From NCBI RefSeq assembly GCF_900497805.2, contig NW_020954630.1, positions 7,310,375 through 7,374,374 of the forward strand: 64,000 bases of DNA. The letters are read 5' to 3'. The stretch is from Vombatus ursinus. Taxonomy: Eukaryota > Chordata > Mammalia > Diprotodontia > Vombatidae. Below, piece by piece: positions 1-9,836 of the stretch; position 1 is the stretch's first letter; each line of letters opens with the position of its first letter. The notes under the pieces were generated by a model that saw only the letters and a list, made by a program, of their open reading frames with translations, had not been told where the DNA came from and did not search any database. Made by a program: the position numbers and the translations under genes.

Positions 1-230
1 CACTGCTGATCAGCATGGAAATTTTGACCCACTCTGTTTCCAGTTTGGGCTGGTTTACCCCTCTCTAGGCAGCCTGCTCCCTAAGGGCTAACCACATTGG
101 TACTGGGCTTAGTGCACATACCCAGTTTGATTTCATCCAACTGCATCTCAGAACTCCTGACCTCGAGTGATCCATCAGCCTGAACCTCCCCTTGTTGCAG
201 AGAGTATAGGTATGTACCATCATGCCTGGC
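1..230 (-). pseudogene. RN7SL: 7SL RNA retrocopy, cut by window edge
   Basis: Read on the minus strand this matches signal recognition particle 7SL RNA. The RNA 5' end lies at about 230 (GCCAGGCATGATGG against the normal GCCGGGCGCGGTGG). The Alu domain follows, then the S-domain landmarks: the strand complement of ACTTAGTGCGGACACCCGAT near 107-127, and CTGCTGATCAGCATGG at the left edge. Roughly 230 of about 300 nt are present; the RNA 3' part lies outside the window. Many substitutions, including loss of the GC-rich 5' end, point to an old pseudogene rather than a working 7SL gene. 7SL RNA is a common template for LINE-driven retrocopying. Confidence 0.85.
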
Positions 231-690
231 TTTTGAAGATAGGATCACAATGTCTCCATGATTAGTTTGGCAATGGAAAGCCTCCTTTGAATCAGGTGAG
301 TCCTAACTGTGGCAGGGTGACTGTTTTCTTCTTTCTTTGTCCTTTTACATTTTATTCTTTCTTTTGGATTCCATCTCATGTTTAATTTCTCATTCTTCAG
401 GAAGGTAGGCTGGAGAAAGCGATGTTAGGGGTTCTGGAGGCTTCCATGGGAGAGGTTGCAAAGAGAGATGTTGGCTCAAATAGCTGGTTTTCAGTTGTGC
501 TTCTTCAGTGTTAATTATTGGTCCATTTGAACTTTCTCTAAAGAAGTTTGTTATCTCTTCACTGAAGTTAAATTCTTCAAGGAATTTTTCAATCCACTTT
601 TAGTTCCTTCTTGATAGTCGGAGGAGGAGAAAACGTTAGTGAACTTGAACTTCCCGTCCTGCCATCTTATTGCCTTCATCCTTCCCTTGC
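231..690 (-). mobile_element. Possible L1 5' region fragment
   Basis: Read on the minus strand from about 690, the sequence begins GGCAATAAGATGGCAGGACG, similar in style to the AAGATGGCG start of mammalian L1 5' UTRs. It runs through A-rich, lysine-coding sequence to a short open stretch with many K, R and E codons, reminiscent of an L1 ORF1 start. No conserved domain is visible. The alternative is unrelated unique sequence. The 70 bases between this and the 7SL copy have no recognisable content. Confidence 0.3.
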
Positions 691-759
691 CATATTCTGT
701 GATTTCATATAACATACAGCGAACCTAACATACATTCAAATAACATTCAGGTAGTGACT

Positions 760-960
760 TGAGCATCAGAGGAAGTTAGTCAGTAGGGTCTAGAGGCCAA
801 ATAGTAGACTGGAAATTTAGGATCTTGGAGTTTAATCCTATGTATTGCTGTCCTATACTGAGCAAATCATGTAACCTTTTCACTTGTTGACTACAGAGTG
901 GATTTAATAGAATTAAATAGTGCCTTGGGTTTTATTGTTGTAAGTATTTAACTGTAGTCA
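760..960 (+). repeat. Degraded MIR-like SINE
   Basis: A weak MIR layout is visible: tRNA-like head, a phrase resembling 'gagcaaatcatgtaacctt' (core region, consensus GGCAAGTCACTTAACCT), then a decayed tail. The match is poor and the ends are approximate. Confidence 0.4.
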
Positions 961-1079
961 TCTTTGACTTCTCCCTCTACTTCACTCCTGTAAATATCCA
1001 ATCTGCTGCTAAATCCTGTGGGTTCTTTCTCCAAAATAGCTGTCCCAGCTCCTCATTTTCAGTGCTATTATCCCAGTAC

Positions 1080-1330
1080 AGGTTGCTGTTACTTCACCCA
1101 ATGCTCTACTATTATGTTGGGAAGTCCCTGGTGAGGAAACTCATTCAGATAAGCGGCCTGTGCACCTTTTAGTGTTACAGAGTTGCCTAGGATCCTGAGA
1201 GGGTAAGTGACTTGTCCAGGGGTCATGCAGCCAGTACGGGTTAGAGACAGGCCCTGAACTCAGGCCATTCTGGCACAGGCTAGTTATTTCTCCACTTGGC
1301 CATGCTACCTTTCTCCTGCTGACCTTTCCC
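1080..1330 (-). repeat. CORE-SINE, reverse orientation
   Basis: It contains 'gggaagtccctggtgaggaa' and then 'gggtaagtgacttgtccagg', 'cagccagtacgg' and 'ccctgaactcaggcc'. This is the reverse-complement order of tail, core and tRNA-like head of a MIR/CORE-SINE. The tail resembles that of the forward copies near 3105-3280 and 19250-19440. Confidence 0.65.
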
Positions 1331-1349
1331 CTGGACTAATGAATGCAGT

Positions 1350-1790
1350 AGTCTCTTAACCTTAACCTGAGTGTTTCCCTCTCTGATACATCCTAAAGGT
1401 TACAATCAGAAGAATCTTTCTAATGCTAGATCTGATCATGTCAATTTCTTGAATAAAATCTAATTCCTTAGTTTGACATTTTAGGCTTTCTGTAGTTAGT
1501 TTTAACCTATTTTTCTAGTTTTAGCTTATTTACAGTACTCCATTTCATATACCATTTGATCCATTTGGCTCCCTATATTAGAAATGAATTCCATTCCCCT
1601 GTCCTTCACCCCACCTCCCCATGCCAATCTCTGTCTGTTGAAATCCTGCCTGTTTTTGAAGCATAAGTAACATCTCATCCATGAAAACTTACATAATTCC
1701 TTCTATCCCCAGAATCAGATGTGGTTTTTCTCTCCTTTTAACTGTCAAAGAACTTTGTACCCATATCATATACTTATCATGCTCTATATT
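1350..1790 (+). mobile_element. L2 LINE 3' region, degraded
   Basis: C/T-rich sequence with the recurring L2 3' phrases in order: 'gatctgatcatgtcaatttc', the 'taattccttagtttgacatt' segment, then 'tcatccatgaaaacttacat' and 'aactttgtacccatatcata'. The terminal AATAAATGTTTGTTGAATGA end is missing. Old and much mutated. Confidence 0.55.
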
Positions 1791-1794
1791 ATAT

Positions 1795-1995
1795 AGGATC
1801 ATAGATTTGGAGGTATAAAACACCTTCAGAAATCATCTAGTTCATAGTTCTTAACCTTTTTTTGCCTATTGTGGACCCCTTTGGCAGGCTGGTAAAGCCT
1901 ACAGACCTCTTCTCAGAGCAATATTTTTAAATGCATAAAATGATATCCATAGAATTACAAACAAAACCAACTATATTGAAATACAATTACTGTCT
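1795..1995 (-). repeat. MIR3-like fragment plus unnamed ancient repeat
   Basis: The first 60 bases ('atcatagatttggaggtata ... tcatctagttcatag') look like the reverse tail of a MIR3-type SINE. The rest, with 'ttggcaggctggtaaagcct' and 'aatatttttaaatgcataaa', has the look of an old dispersed mammalian element, but I cannot name its family. Confidence 0.4.
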
Positions 1996-1999
1996 ACTT

Positions 2000-2790
2000 T
2001 GAATGCACCACTACTGGGAGATGTCGGCTTGCTCGGTTCACCAGATAGTAGCCTCTGCCACTGCTGCCTTAACCGTCATCACCAGCCCAGCCATTTGTGA
2101 CTATGGCCAACGCCAAAACATACTTCAACATGGCCACTGATAACAAACCCCAGGCTGAGTTACTTTTGAGCAATTGGCAGTTAAGGTTCCAGAGACAGCC
2201 GAGAACTTCTGTGCTCTGAGCACTGGAGAGAACAAATGCCTTTAGTTCTGCTTTCACAGAATCATTCCTGGGTTCATGTGCCAGGGTGCTGCCTTCATGT
2301 GCCATAATGGCACTGACAGTGAGTTCATCTATGGAGAGAAATTTGCTAATGAGAACTTCATCCTGACGCACACTGGTTCTAGGATTTTGTCCATGGTAAA
2401 TGCTGAACCCAACACAAATGATTCCCAGTTTTTCATCTTTGTCACTAACACTAACTGGTTGGATGGCAAGCATGTTGCCTTTGACCAGGTGAAAGAAGAC
2501 ATGAAGGTCATGGAATCCGTGGAGACTTTTGGGTCTTGAGTTGGCAAGACCAACAAAAGGATCACCATTGCTGATTGTGGACAAGTCTCATGAGTTTTTT
2601 GGCTTTATTTTTGTTTTAACCACAAAATCACTCTTTTATATCTGGGGGGATTCCTCTCCCTCTTATTCTGTAATCCTTGTGCACCTATTTGCTGCAATTC
2701 TCTTTGTTTTCTTATACAAGTCTGGTTAGTTTGCAGTTAAGTTTATGATTATGAAATAAAAACTAAGCCATAAAAAAAGAAAAAAAATTA
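2000..2790 (+). pseudogene. PPIA: Processed pseudogene of cyclophilin A
   Basis: This is an intronless copy of the cytosolic peptidyl-prolyl isomerase PPIA mRNA: a short 5' UTR, a start codon at 2103, coding similarity to a TGA at 2591, a 3' UTR, AATAAA at about 2755 and an A-rich tail at about 2772-2789. The region 2276-2539 translates to [20 protein letters not shown] and onward through [16 protein letters not shown] and SQFFIF to WLDGKHVAF and ETFGS, matching PPIA residues of about 61-147. The copy is dead. The first third has shifted frame and lost bases, and codon 148 (normally Arg, AGG) is TGA. The 3' UTR phrase 'ttaagtttatgattatgaaa' is almost identical to that of PPIA mRNA. PPIA is one of the most often retrocopied mammalian mRNAs. 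I found no clear target-site duplication. Confidence 0.95.
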
Positions 2791-2904
2791 TGTAAGAACT
2801 CCGGTTTAGTCTGAACTCCTTCATTTTACAGGCTAGAATAAAAAGTACATCCTGTGAGGCAGATTGTCATTGTGGATAGAAAACCAACCTTAGACACGGG
2901 ACTC

Positions 2905-3095
2905 TTCATAGCATAGATTTAGAGCTGAGAGGGATCTTAGAGATTACCAAGTTCAACCACTGGATTTTAGAGATGAAGGAAGTGGGGCAAACATGAGAGC
3001 TTACATGTCTTGCTGAGGGTCACAGAGATAGTATTTGAAATGGATTTGTGTCTTTCCTGACAACACCCTATCCATTCTGCCGTGCTGTCTTTCCA
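2905..3095 (-). repeat. MIR3-type SINE, reverse
   Basis: Reverse-orientation layout: 'atagatttagagctgagagg', 'ttagagattaccaagttcaa', a 'gagatgaaggaagtggggca' core relic, 'ttgctgagggtcacagagat', then 'ccattctgccgtgctgtctt'. These are typical of the L3-tailed MIR class (Ther-2). Confidence 0.7.
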
Positions 3096-3104
3096 AGGAA
3101 GGCC

Positions 3105-3280
3105 TCCATTCAAGATCTGCCTCTGAAAAATACAGGCTCTGTGACCCTGGACAAATCACTCCATCTCACAGTGCCCCAGGCAACTCTTGTAAGGTATACA
3201 TTTGCAGAACAGGTGCCAATCTGCATTGAGAATTTTTCATACCAATTAAATCATAGAACTGGTCCAAAAAAAAATCCCAT
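3105..3280 (+). repeat. CORE-SINE, forward, long-tail type
   Basis: 'ctgtgaccctggacaaatca' is the core phrase. It is followed by 'cagtgccccaggcaactctt' and 'aggtgccaatctgcattgag', the same tail, in the opposite sense, as the copy at 1080-1330. The tRNA-like head is poorly preserved. Confidence 0.6.
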
Positions 3281-3880
3281 GGGTCATTGACAAATTGCAA
3301 AATTACTATCCATCCTTTCCAGGTAGAAAGGAGTAAAAAATATTTAGTAGTGATTCAGGCCAGCAGTTGGCATACAAACACTTTTGAGTGGCTTGCAACT
3401 ATACAGAGACACTTGTCTAAATGCTAGTGCTAGAGCCCTTGGCAAAATTATGAAGTAGGGGAGATTTGTTTTTTTATTCTGCCCCACCTCCTAACTCCTG
3501 ACCCTGACTCTCTTTATCCCATCTCCCTTTTCTCTTTCCTATTCATGCTAATCTTTTATAAAGTATTACCTAAGGACTATAATAGCTTTACCCCTGCTTA
3601 AGGTGAGGCCCTTCCCAGCGGTATTTGTATTTTACCAGGGTACTCTTGAGGACCATCTTTTCTTCCTACTTAGCCAGAAAGAACTTAGAGATCAATCAGA
3701 GCTCATATGGTTCCTCCCCACTCCCCAAAGTGAATAAATGAAGGTTTGGAACGTGAAACAGTCCTATTGCTATAGGAATCTCTCTTCCTTCCCCATTCCC
3801 CCTCCTCCTTTCCACCCCCCCCCCCATGTCCTTGGGTACCTCCTGGCACTAGATGTTTATCAGACTATGTAGAGATTGAA
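3281..3880. other. Unassigned spacer with a poly(C) run
   Basis: No repeat or coding signal recognised. A pyrimidine-rich part near 3780-3828 ends in a run of 13 C residues just before position 3827. Confidence 0.5.
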
Positions 3881-3884
3881 GGCC

Positions 3885-4035
3885 TTCTGAATAAATACCC
3901 TTTTCAGAGCAGACCGCTATTAGCTAGCTGTGTGACCTTGGGCAAGACTCTCTAGGCCTCAGTTTCCTCACCCATAAAATGAGGGGGTTAGACTGGATGA
4001 CCTCTAGTGTCCCTTCTAGCTTTGACATTCTATAA
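3885..4035 (+). repeat. MIR3-type SINE, forward
   Basis: Clear core and tail: 'gctgtgtgaccttgggcaag', 'cctcagtttcctcacccata', 'aaatgagggggttagactgg', then 'atgacctctagtgtcccttc' and 'gacattctataattct'. The tail is the CR1/L3-like end that defines the Ther-2 (MIR3) class. Confidence 0.85.
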
Positions 4036-5280
4036 TTCTCTTGCCCAATCACAATGGGATCTGTTTGGGGAACCCGGAGCTCTTGCTTCCTGGGCCTCCT
4101 TCACAATGGCATGACTTGTCAATGGCAGTGCTGCTGACTTCCTTCCCAAATGCTGTCACCTTTACGGGGGTGGACTCTGTGCTAGTCTAGGCAATCTCAA
4201 ATGGCAATTTTTGACCTTCCAGCTGGACAACAAAAGGATTTTCATTTCCCAGAGCACCGTGGGCTACCCCATGTTTGTCCTTCGCTTTGTCACATTGCTT
4301 AGTGACATTCAAGCCACTGACCACTTGGAGGTTTTGGGCACCAGGGCACCAAGGCAAATGCCCACCCAGAACAATTGAAATTCTCAGGGCCAGATTTTTC
4401 TCAATACCCCACTTTTGTATTTGTACAATTCAAAACCTGTAGGAGTCTGGGATATAATGTATTGCAACAAGTGGGCCTTTAAACCCGGCTATTGAAAATG
4501 CATATGTTTTGATGAGATAGCACATAAAACAGTGAATGGCGGGCGTCCATGGACTAATTGTGAGTTCTCATACTTGTTGGCACAGCTCTGGGCTCCACTG
4601 ACCCTCCAAGGTCACTTCTCCAGATCTCTCTCTCAGATGCGTCATGGGGGCTTTTGTGTATGTTGAGATCCTGGGAGGGGCACAGTGGGCCTGGCCCCTA
4701 TCGCCTCTCTCTGTTCTGGCTGGCAGCACCCCAAGTGTGAGCAGCAGAATTTCCGGAACTGCCATCGGGGCCCCTCTGACCTTTGCCCGGTGGCTACTGC
4801 TGCTCCTGCTGTTTGCGTGGCTCTCAGGGAAATAGAAAGGGAGCGAGTAAAAACTCACCCACTTGCAACATTATGAAGCTGTCTAGGCTGCTGGAATGTC
4901 ACGAGGTAGAGAAAAATGTGACAAATTCCCTGCACATACAGTTTGTAAGCACTGTGGCATTGAGACTGAAGCAGCCCCAGCCGGTTTGCTTTCAAGTTTC
5001 ATCTGAGCGTACTGGCAGGCTGGAAGGGAGAGGAAGGTCAAGGGCTGGTAGGGTGATGAGAACAGCTTTTTTGTTTTTGTTTTTAGGGTGCTAAATTCTC
5101 CTTCCCTCATGTCACCCAAGAGAGCATTTCTTAGCTTTCCCCTATACCTGTGTATTAATGGTGATGGATCCCAAAGGGCTGATGTTACCCATGGACAGAA
5201 TAGGCAGCAAACTGTCTTTTGCTTTCAGGGATACTGGGAGTCTGGTTCCCCCTCCGTTTTCTTTGCCTTAAGGTTCTGAT
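4036..5280. other. About 1.2 kb of repeat-poor sequence
   Basis: I recognise no SINE or LINE here. GC content is higher than in most of the window near 4640-4810. Open frames of 60-100 codons occur on both strands but show no protein family, no plausible splice-site framing and conflicting frames, so I do not call a gene. It could hold an exon or a conserved non-coding element. Confidence 0.4.
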
Positions 5281-5539
5281 CAGGGTTCAAATGCACATCT
5301 TCTTGGGAGGGGTAATGCTTTAAGTTCTCATGCAGTGCATCAGATTAAATTGAATGATTTTTAACAATTCCTTTGCCTGTTAGAGAGGGCATGGGGGAAA
5401 GAGTATGGATCCTTGGATGCTTGAAGAAATCGAGGCGTCATCAAAAGAGAAAAAGGGGAACGAGCTAACAGGCAGCTGGAGGTGCTGAAAGGAGCCTTTT
5501 TTCTCCCACAAATTTGCTGAGATCTGGTGCTCTTTCATA

Positions 5540-5925
5540 TTACTCCCCTTCACATGCTCTGACCTCATCAGACTGGCATAGTGGCTGTCTCTCTATGCAA
5601 AATTCCATCTCTTGCCTCCATGCCTTTCTTTATACTTTGCTGTGTCTAGAATTTGTTACCTCCTTGTCGCCACCTCTTAGAATCCCTCTCTTCCTTTAAA
5701 GAATTGTTTAGCTATTGCTTCCCTCTTAAAATTACCTTATAGAACTTTGTATATATTTTGTATTACCTATACATGCTGTATCTCTCATGTGGAATGTATG
5801 CATCTTGAGGGCAAGGATTGTTTTGTTTTTTTGTTTTTTGTTTTCCTCCAGCGTAGTGCCTTAGACATGAAATACTTCTTAGTAAGCATTGAATTGCATT
5901 GCATTGAATTTAACAGATTTGAGAA
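5540..5925 (+). mobile_element. L2 LINE 3' end
   Basis: L2 3' order is present: 'cttgcctccatgcctttctt', 'agaatccctctcttccttta', 'accttatagaactttgtata', 'gcatcttgagggcaaggatt', a GTTTTTT-rich stretch, and 'gcgtagtgccttagacatga' near the end. The element finishes in a degenerate TGAATTGCA-like repeat. Confidence 0.7.
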
Positions 5926-6600
5926 ATGGACTAGTTAAAACTCTGTCTATGCTGGGACAAGAGAATTTTGAAATAGACCATGTTGGCTCAGTGGCAGTTT
6001 GAGAGCATTTTGTAATGGGAGATGGATGAGCAGGATGGCTTTGGGGACAGTTCTATTATTTAGTCTGAGTTTGAAGGTTGATAAAATGCCTTTTGACCTG
6101 ATCAGAAAAGATGGAGAGATGATATGGTACATTTCATCTTTTATCATAGGCACAATTTCTGGTCCTTCCAGATTGAATGAATGGATTATGTCAAAATGCC
6201 AGGAAGAATCTGAAGGTGCCCCCAAAGAGTACCCATCTTCAAAATGAGGCAGTTAGACTGGATGATTTCTAAGGTCACTTTCATCTCCAAAGTTCCTTTT
6301 AAAGAAAATGGAAGTACCATTGAGGGGGTAGCAGGTATCATCTATGGATTGATTACCACCCATAATCTATTTCCATAGATATGTGGTCCTGGGTCAGACC
6401 AACCAGGTAATGCTGTACTGAGAGTAGAGACAACAGAATAGATAAGTGAAGTGCATTCTGGGAGTTCAGAGAGGTGGACTTCAGCAAGTCTGTAATCCAA
6501 GTGGAAGGAGAAGAAAAAGGCAGCTGGGGTGACTTGAGGAAAAGTAGACATCAGTACATGCTTTTTCCTTTTGTAAAACCACATCTGTCAGTGAACATTC
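5926..6600. other. Mostly unassigned; MIR3 tail at about 6240-6300
   Basis: The phrase 'aaaatgaggcagttagactg' followed by 'gatgatttctaaggtcactt' is the 3' end of a forward MIR3-type SINE. The rest shows no family I can recognise. Confidence 0.45.
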
Positions 6601-6720
6601 ATTCAGTAATTCAACAAACATTTGTTTTACAGCATAATGTTAGGTTCTGAGGGTGATAGAGGTTTAGATCAGATTTGGCCCTTGCTGCTCATGAAGTTTA
6701 TAGTCTGGTTATGAAACACA
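6600..6720 (-). mobile_element. L2 LINE 3' terminus, reverse
   Basis: It starts 'ttcattcagtaattcaacaa' and continues 'gcataatgttaggttctgag', 'cccttgctgctcatgaagtt', 'atagtctgg'. This is the reverse complement of the L2 terminal (TGAA)n and the sequence before it. Confidence 0.65.
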
Positions 6721-6724
6721 CACT

Positions 6725-7035
6725 TCAAAATTTCGAGGATCTGTGACCTTACTGGCTAGGACATTCCCTCTACCAGTGGAGATCATAGACATTCAGCAGC
6801 TTGGTAGATGGTGTTGGAGAGCTGTGACTGAAAAAATTCATCCCCCTGCAGCCAACTAGGTGATAAACATATCTTGACTTAGCTAGTCTGGACCTTGGAC
6901 AACATATACACACCTAGTGTCCATCGTTTTGCTCATATGGGAAACTGGCCCAGCATGTTAAAAATTTTCCAGGGCTTGTGATCTGCTGGTCAAGCTACAA
7001 AGCACCTGGAGTGATGATGAGGCATCAAAAGAAGT
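6725..7035 (-). repeat. Old SINE tail plus unnamed dispersed repeat
   Basis: 6735-6800 ('cattccctctaccagtggag') resembles the reversed tail of the CORE-SINE type seen at 1080-1330. 6835-7035 has the same word order as 19870-20055 (gaaactggccc/agaaaccttt, 'gggcttgtgatctgctggtc', 'caagctacaaagcacctgga', 'gtgatgatgagg'), so it is one copy of a dispersed family. I cannot name that family or its strand with certainty. Confidence 0.45.
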
Positions 7036-7114
7036 CTTTTGTAGAGTATTTCATAATATTATAGGATAAATTAATGGGAAAGTTGCAAAGCAACAAAATT
7101 TCAAGAGATACAGA

Positions 7115-7290
7115 ACTAGAAGAGGCCTTAAGAATCATTTAGTCAAACCATCTCACTTTATACATGAAAAGCTGAGCCCTCAAGAATGGAGGTGCCTTGT
7201 TCAAGGTCACACTACTATTAAGTAGTAGAGTGGGGAAACTCATGTCTTTTGACTTCAAATTCAATGCTCTTCTGACTACATGAAGGTGCC
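7115..7290 (-). repeat. MIR3-type SINE, reverse
   Basis: 'aactagaagaggccttaaga', 'catctcactttatacatgaa', 'gttcaaggtcacactactat', 'caatgctcttctgactaca' give the reverse tail-to-head order of a MIR3 element. Confidence 0.75.
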
Positions 7291-7439
7291 CAAGGGGAAA
7301 AGCTTGTGATTGGTCTTGGGAGATCAGAGCAGGATTTCTTGGATACGTACCATGTGCAACATAGGAGATATACCAGTGTAAGAGGTGACTCCTAACCTTC
7401 AGTGGCCTTGATGGTCAAATTTAGGTGACACTACTTCCA

Positions 7440-7640
7440 CATATGAGGTAATTAGGTGAGGCAGTAGCTAGAAAGAACTGGGCTTGAATTCTCTCTTAAT
7501 ACATGCTAGCTGCACTATACTGGACAAGTCACAACTTTTGCCAACCTCAAAAGGGGGCTAATAGCACCTATATAGAAGAGGTGTTGCAAAGATCAAATGA
7601 GATAATTTGAAATGCTTTATAAACATCAAAGAGCTGCATC
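7440..7640 (+). repeat. MIR-type CORE-SINE, forward
   Basis: Head 'gaactgggcttgaattctct', core 'ctggacaagtcacaactttt', 'gggggctaatagcacctata', and tail 'gatcaaatgagataatttga', 'aatgctttataaacatcaaa'. This is a near full-length but diverged element. Confidence 0.75.
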
Positions 7641-7904
7641 AGTATTAGTTATTTTTTCTGAAATGATTGGCGAACAGTATGTGACTGCTTAATCAAGGAT
7701 GCTTTATGTGGTCCTCTCAGTATGGGTTGCAATAATCAGGGAATGCTTCATGGAGGAGGCTGGACTTGTATATTTAAATGTATCAGGGTGGATGATGTAA
7801 TTACACCCACAGAAAAGGGGTGAACGGTATAGAAATGTAGGGTTGTTCACAGTAGGGGTGGGCAAAGGGAGTCATTGCCTCTCTGGCGGTATAGGATGCT
7901 ATCG

Positions 7905-8330
7905 TTGGTCAGTTCAGTTCAACAAACATTTATTAAATTCCTTCTATGTGCAAGACATTATTCTAGGTGCTGGGAATATAGAGAAAAGGGAAATAGTCCC
8001 TGCCATCAGATAGCTTACATTGTACTGAGTAGGAGCAGGAGGAATGCAACATGCATACAGATAAGTAAATATGAAACATACGCAGAATTATTAAGGGTAG
8101 GGAACACTAACCGGGGGCAAGGGGAAAGCAGTGGGGATCAAGAAAGATACATGTAGAGAGCAGCTGTTGAGCTGAGCCTTGAAGGAAGCTAGAGATTCTC
8201 AAAGATAGTAGGGAGGAAGAAAAACATTCCAGGCATCAGGACAACCTGTGCAAAGATGTCGAGACAGGAGAGGGGTGCCAAGGAGCAGCAAGGGCTGCTT
8301 TCCTTGGGCAGGATTCTTTGGTAACAGGAG
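7905..8330 (-). mobile_element. L2 LINE 3' end, reverse
   Basis: It opens 'cagttcaacaaacatttatt', then 'ttctaggtgctgggaatata', 'agtccctgccatcagatagc', 'gagccttgaaggaagctaga' and 'aaaacattccaggcatcagg'. This is the standard reverse-complement order of the mammalian L2 3' end. A short L2-like piece ('caataatcagggaatgcttc') also lies upstream at about 7725. Confidence 0.8.
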
Positions 8331-8815
8331 ACACAGGAATACAGATCATCACTCCAATGACACTTGGAGGCGTTAGAATCTTGGAAAAGTAGATTTGGTG
8401 TTCAGATAAGGGAGTATGCTGTGTTTCAGGCAGGCCCATATTTAGGCAGAATAAGTGGTTACCTGCTTGATATGGTATGAGGGATACCCAAAGATCCCAT
8501 ACCAACCTACTGTGGAGTCTGAAATTCTATTAGTCACTCTTCTATGTCAAAGTTTTAACACAATACAAAATTAAAATGCAAGAGTTCTCTGGGAAAGTAA
8601 ATATATTAATCCTTTATTAGTCACTACTATTTTAATATAGATTAATTTTTATCAGTTTAGATTCAGTTACTCCAAGGTTATGAGGAAATGGGGAATAATT
8701 AAGTTATAGAAACTCATCTCCATGTGACCAGCATGGTAAGACATATAGCCCTGCTGGTGATATGGCCTGGGTGAAGGGGGAATGAAAGTAAAGCTAGAGT
8801 TGGGGAGACTTTAGC
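8331..8815. other. Unassigned spacer
   Basis: Mixed-composition sequence followed by an AT-rich stretch around 8590-8700. No repeat family or gene signal recognised. Confidence 0.4.
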
Positions 8816-8818
8816 AAA

Positions 8819-9088
8819 AACATTGCGTGTTGACCCTAATGACTCCAATGGCAAAGGTGGCCCTTTGTATTATAGGTTCCACGTAGTGAGAAGGTGAATT
8901 TACAGTGAACAGACAGAAGGCAATGAGAATTCCACTGTACTCCATCTTGACATTAACAATAACATTGCATGGTGACCCTAATGACTCCAATGACAAAGGC
9001 AACTCTTTGTCACTTCCATGTAGTGAGAAGGTGGGGTTACAGTGAACAGAAGGAAGGTAATGATAATTCCACTGTACTCCATCTTGAC
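8819..9088. repeat. Tandem duplication, two units of about 130 bp
   Basis: Two copies in direct order, starting at 8819 and 8961 (period about 142). Shared words in the same order: 'aacattgc', 'gaccctaatgactccaatg', 'gtagtgagaaggt', 'ttacagtgaacag' and 'attccactgtactccatctt'. Copies differ at scattered sites and by small indels (for example 'tattataggttccacg' against 'tcacttccatg'), so the duplication is not recent. It lies directly before the L3/CR1 relic. Confidence 0.9.
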
Positions 9089-9605
9089 CAGACCACATCC
9101 AGCATATCATACCCAGCTCTTAGTGCCACGTTCTATGAAGGACATTGATAGTCTGGACCTTGTCCAAAGGGATAGTGACTAGGATGGTGAGGACAATGGA
9201 AGCCATACCTTGTAAGAGTCAGTTGAAGGAATGGGGGTTGTTTTGGCTAGAGAAGAAGATACTTGGGGTTAGGGATGGGCACGGCTACTATGTTTGAATG
9301 TTTTAACCATTGTCAAGTAGATGAAGGATTAGATTGTTCTCCTTGCTCCCAAAGGGCAGAACTAAGGACCAATAGGTGGAAATTATAAGGAGGCATATTT
9401 GGTTTGATATGAGGAAAAGGTACCTAATGATTAGAATTGTCCAAAATTTTTGAGGTGTAGTGAGTTCTCTAGCGTTGGAGGGCTTCAGGCACGTGGAATG
9501 ACCACTTGTTGAGAATAATAAAGGAGAGATTAATGCTTCACATAGAGGTTAGATGACCTGACCTTGGAGGTATCTTCTGAATCTGAGATGCTAGGATTCT
9601 AATTT
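9085..9605 (+). mobile_element. L3/CR1-type LINE 3' region
   Basis: CR1 3' order is visible: 'acccagctcttagtgccacg', 'gaaggacattgatagtctgg', 'gtccaaagggatagtgacta', 'gtcagttgaaggaatggggg', 'aagggcagaactaaggacca', 'gaccacttgttgagaataat', ending 'ctgagatgctaggattct'. CR1-family elements typically end in ATTCTATGA-type repeats, here decayed. An ancient relic of several hundred bases. Confidence 0.8.
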
Positions 9606-9836
9606 AGGCATTTTGTAAAGAAGCCACCTCAGGAAGGAAGGGGTGAGTTCTTGGAGTGAAGCCTTAGCCTCAGCCTCACCTAATGTTTTTCTTTACATTG
9701 GATGACAGTGGTAGGATGTGGCCTGCCCTGAAGATAGGATAAAGAGAATTTCTGTGTGGCTCTGGGTCTGGTACAAGAGCCAGTTCACTTATTTTTGGAG
9801 TCTTTTTTTTTGTAGGTGGGTAGAAGAATAATAAAT

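Noticed and set aside
2276-2539. Open frame resembling a cyclophilin
   Set aside because: It is a piece of the PPIA retrocopy: no introns, an A-rich tail, a shifted upstream frame, and an early TGA. Not a gene.
2069-2584. 171-codon minus-strand frame
   Set aside because: It is the antisense of the PPIA pseudogene and has no family resemblance.
3815-3827. Poly(C) run as a G-quadruplex control site
   Set aside because: A single homopolymer run without further G/C tracts; more likely slippage.
4568-5119. Several overlapping frames that might be an exon
   Set aside because: Frames conflict on both strands and none has a recognisable protein or a convincing splice arrangement. Kept only as an unassigned block.
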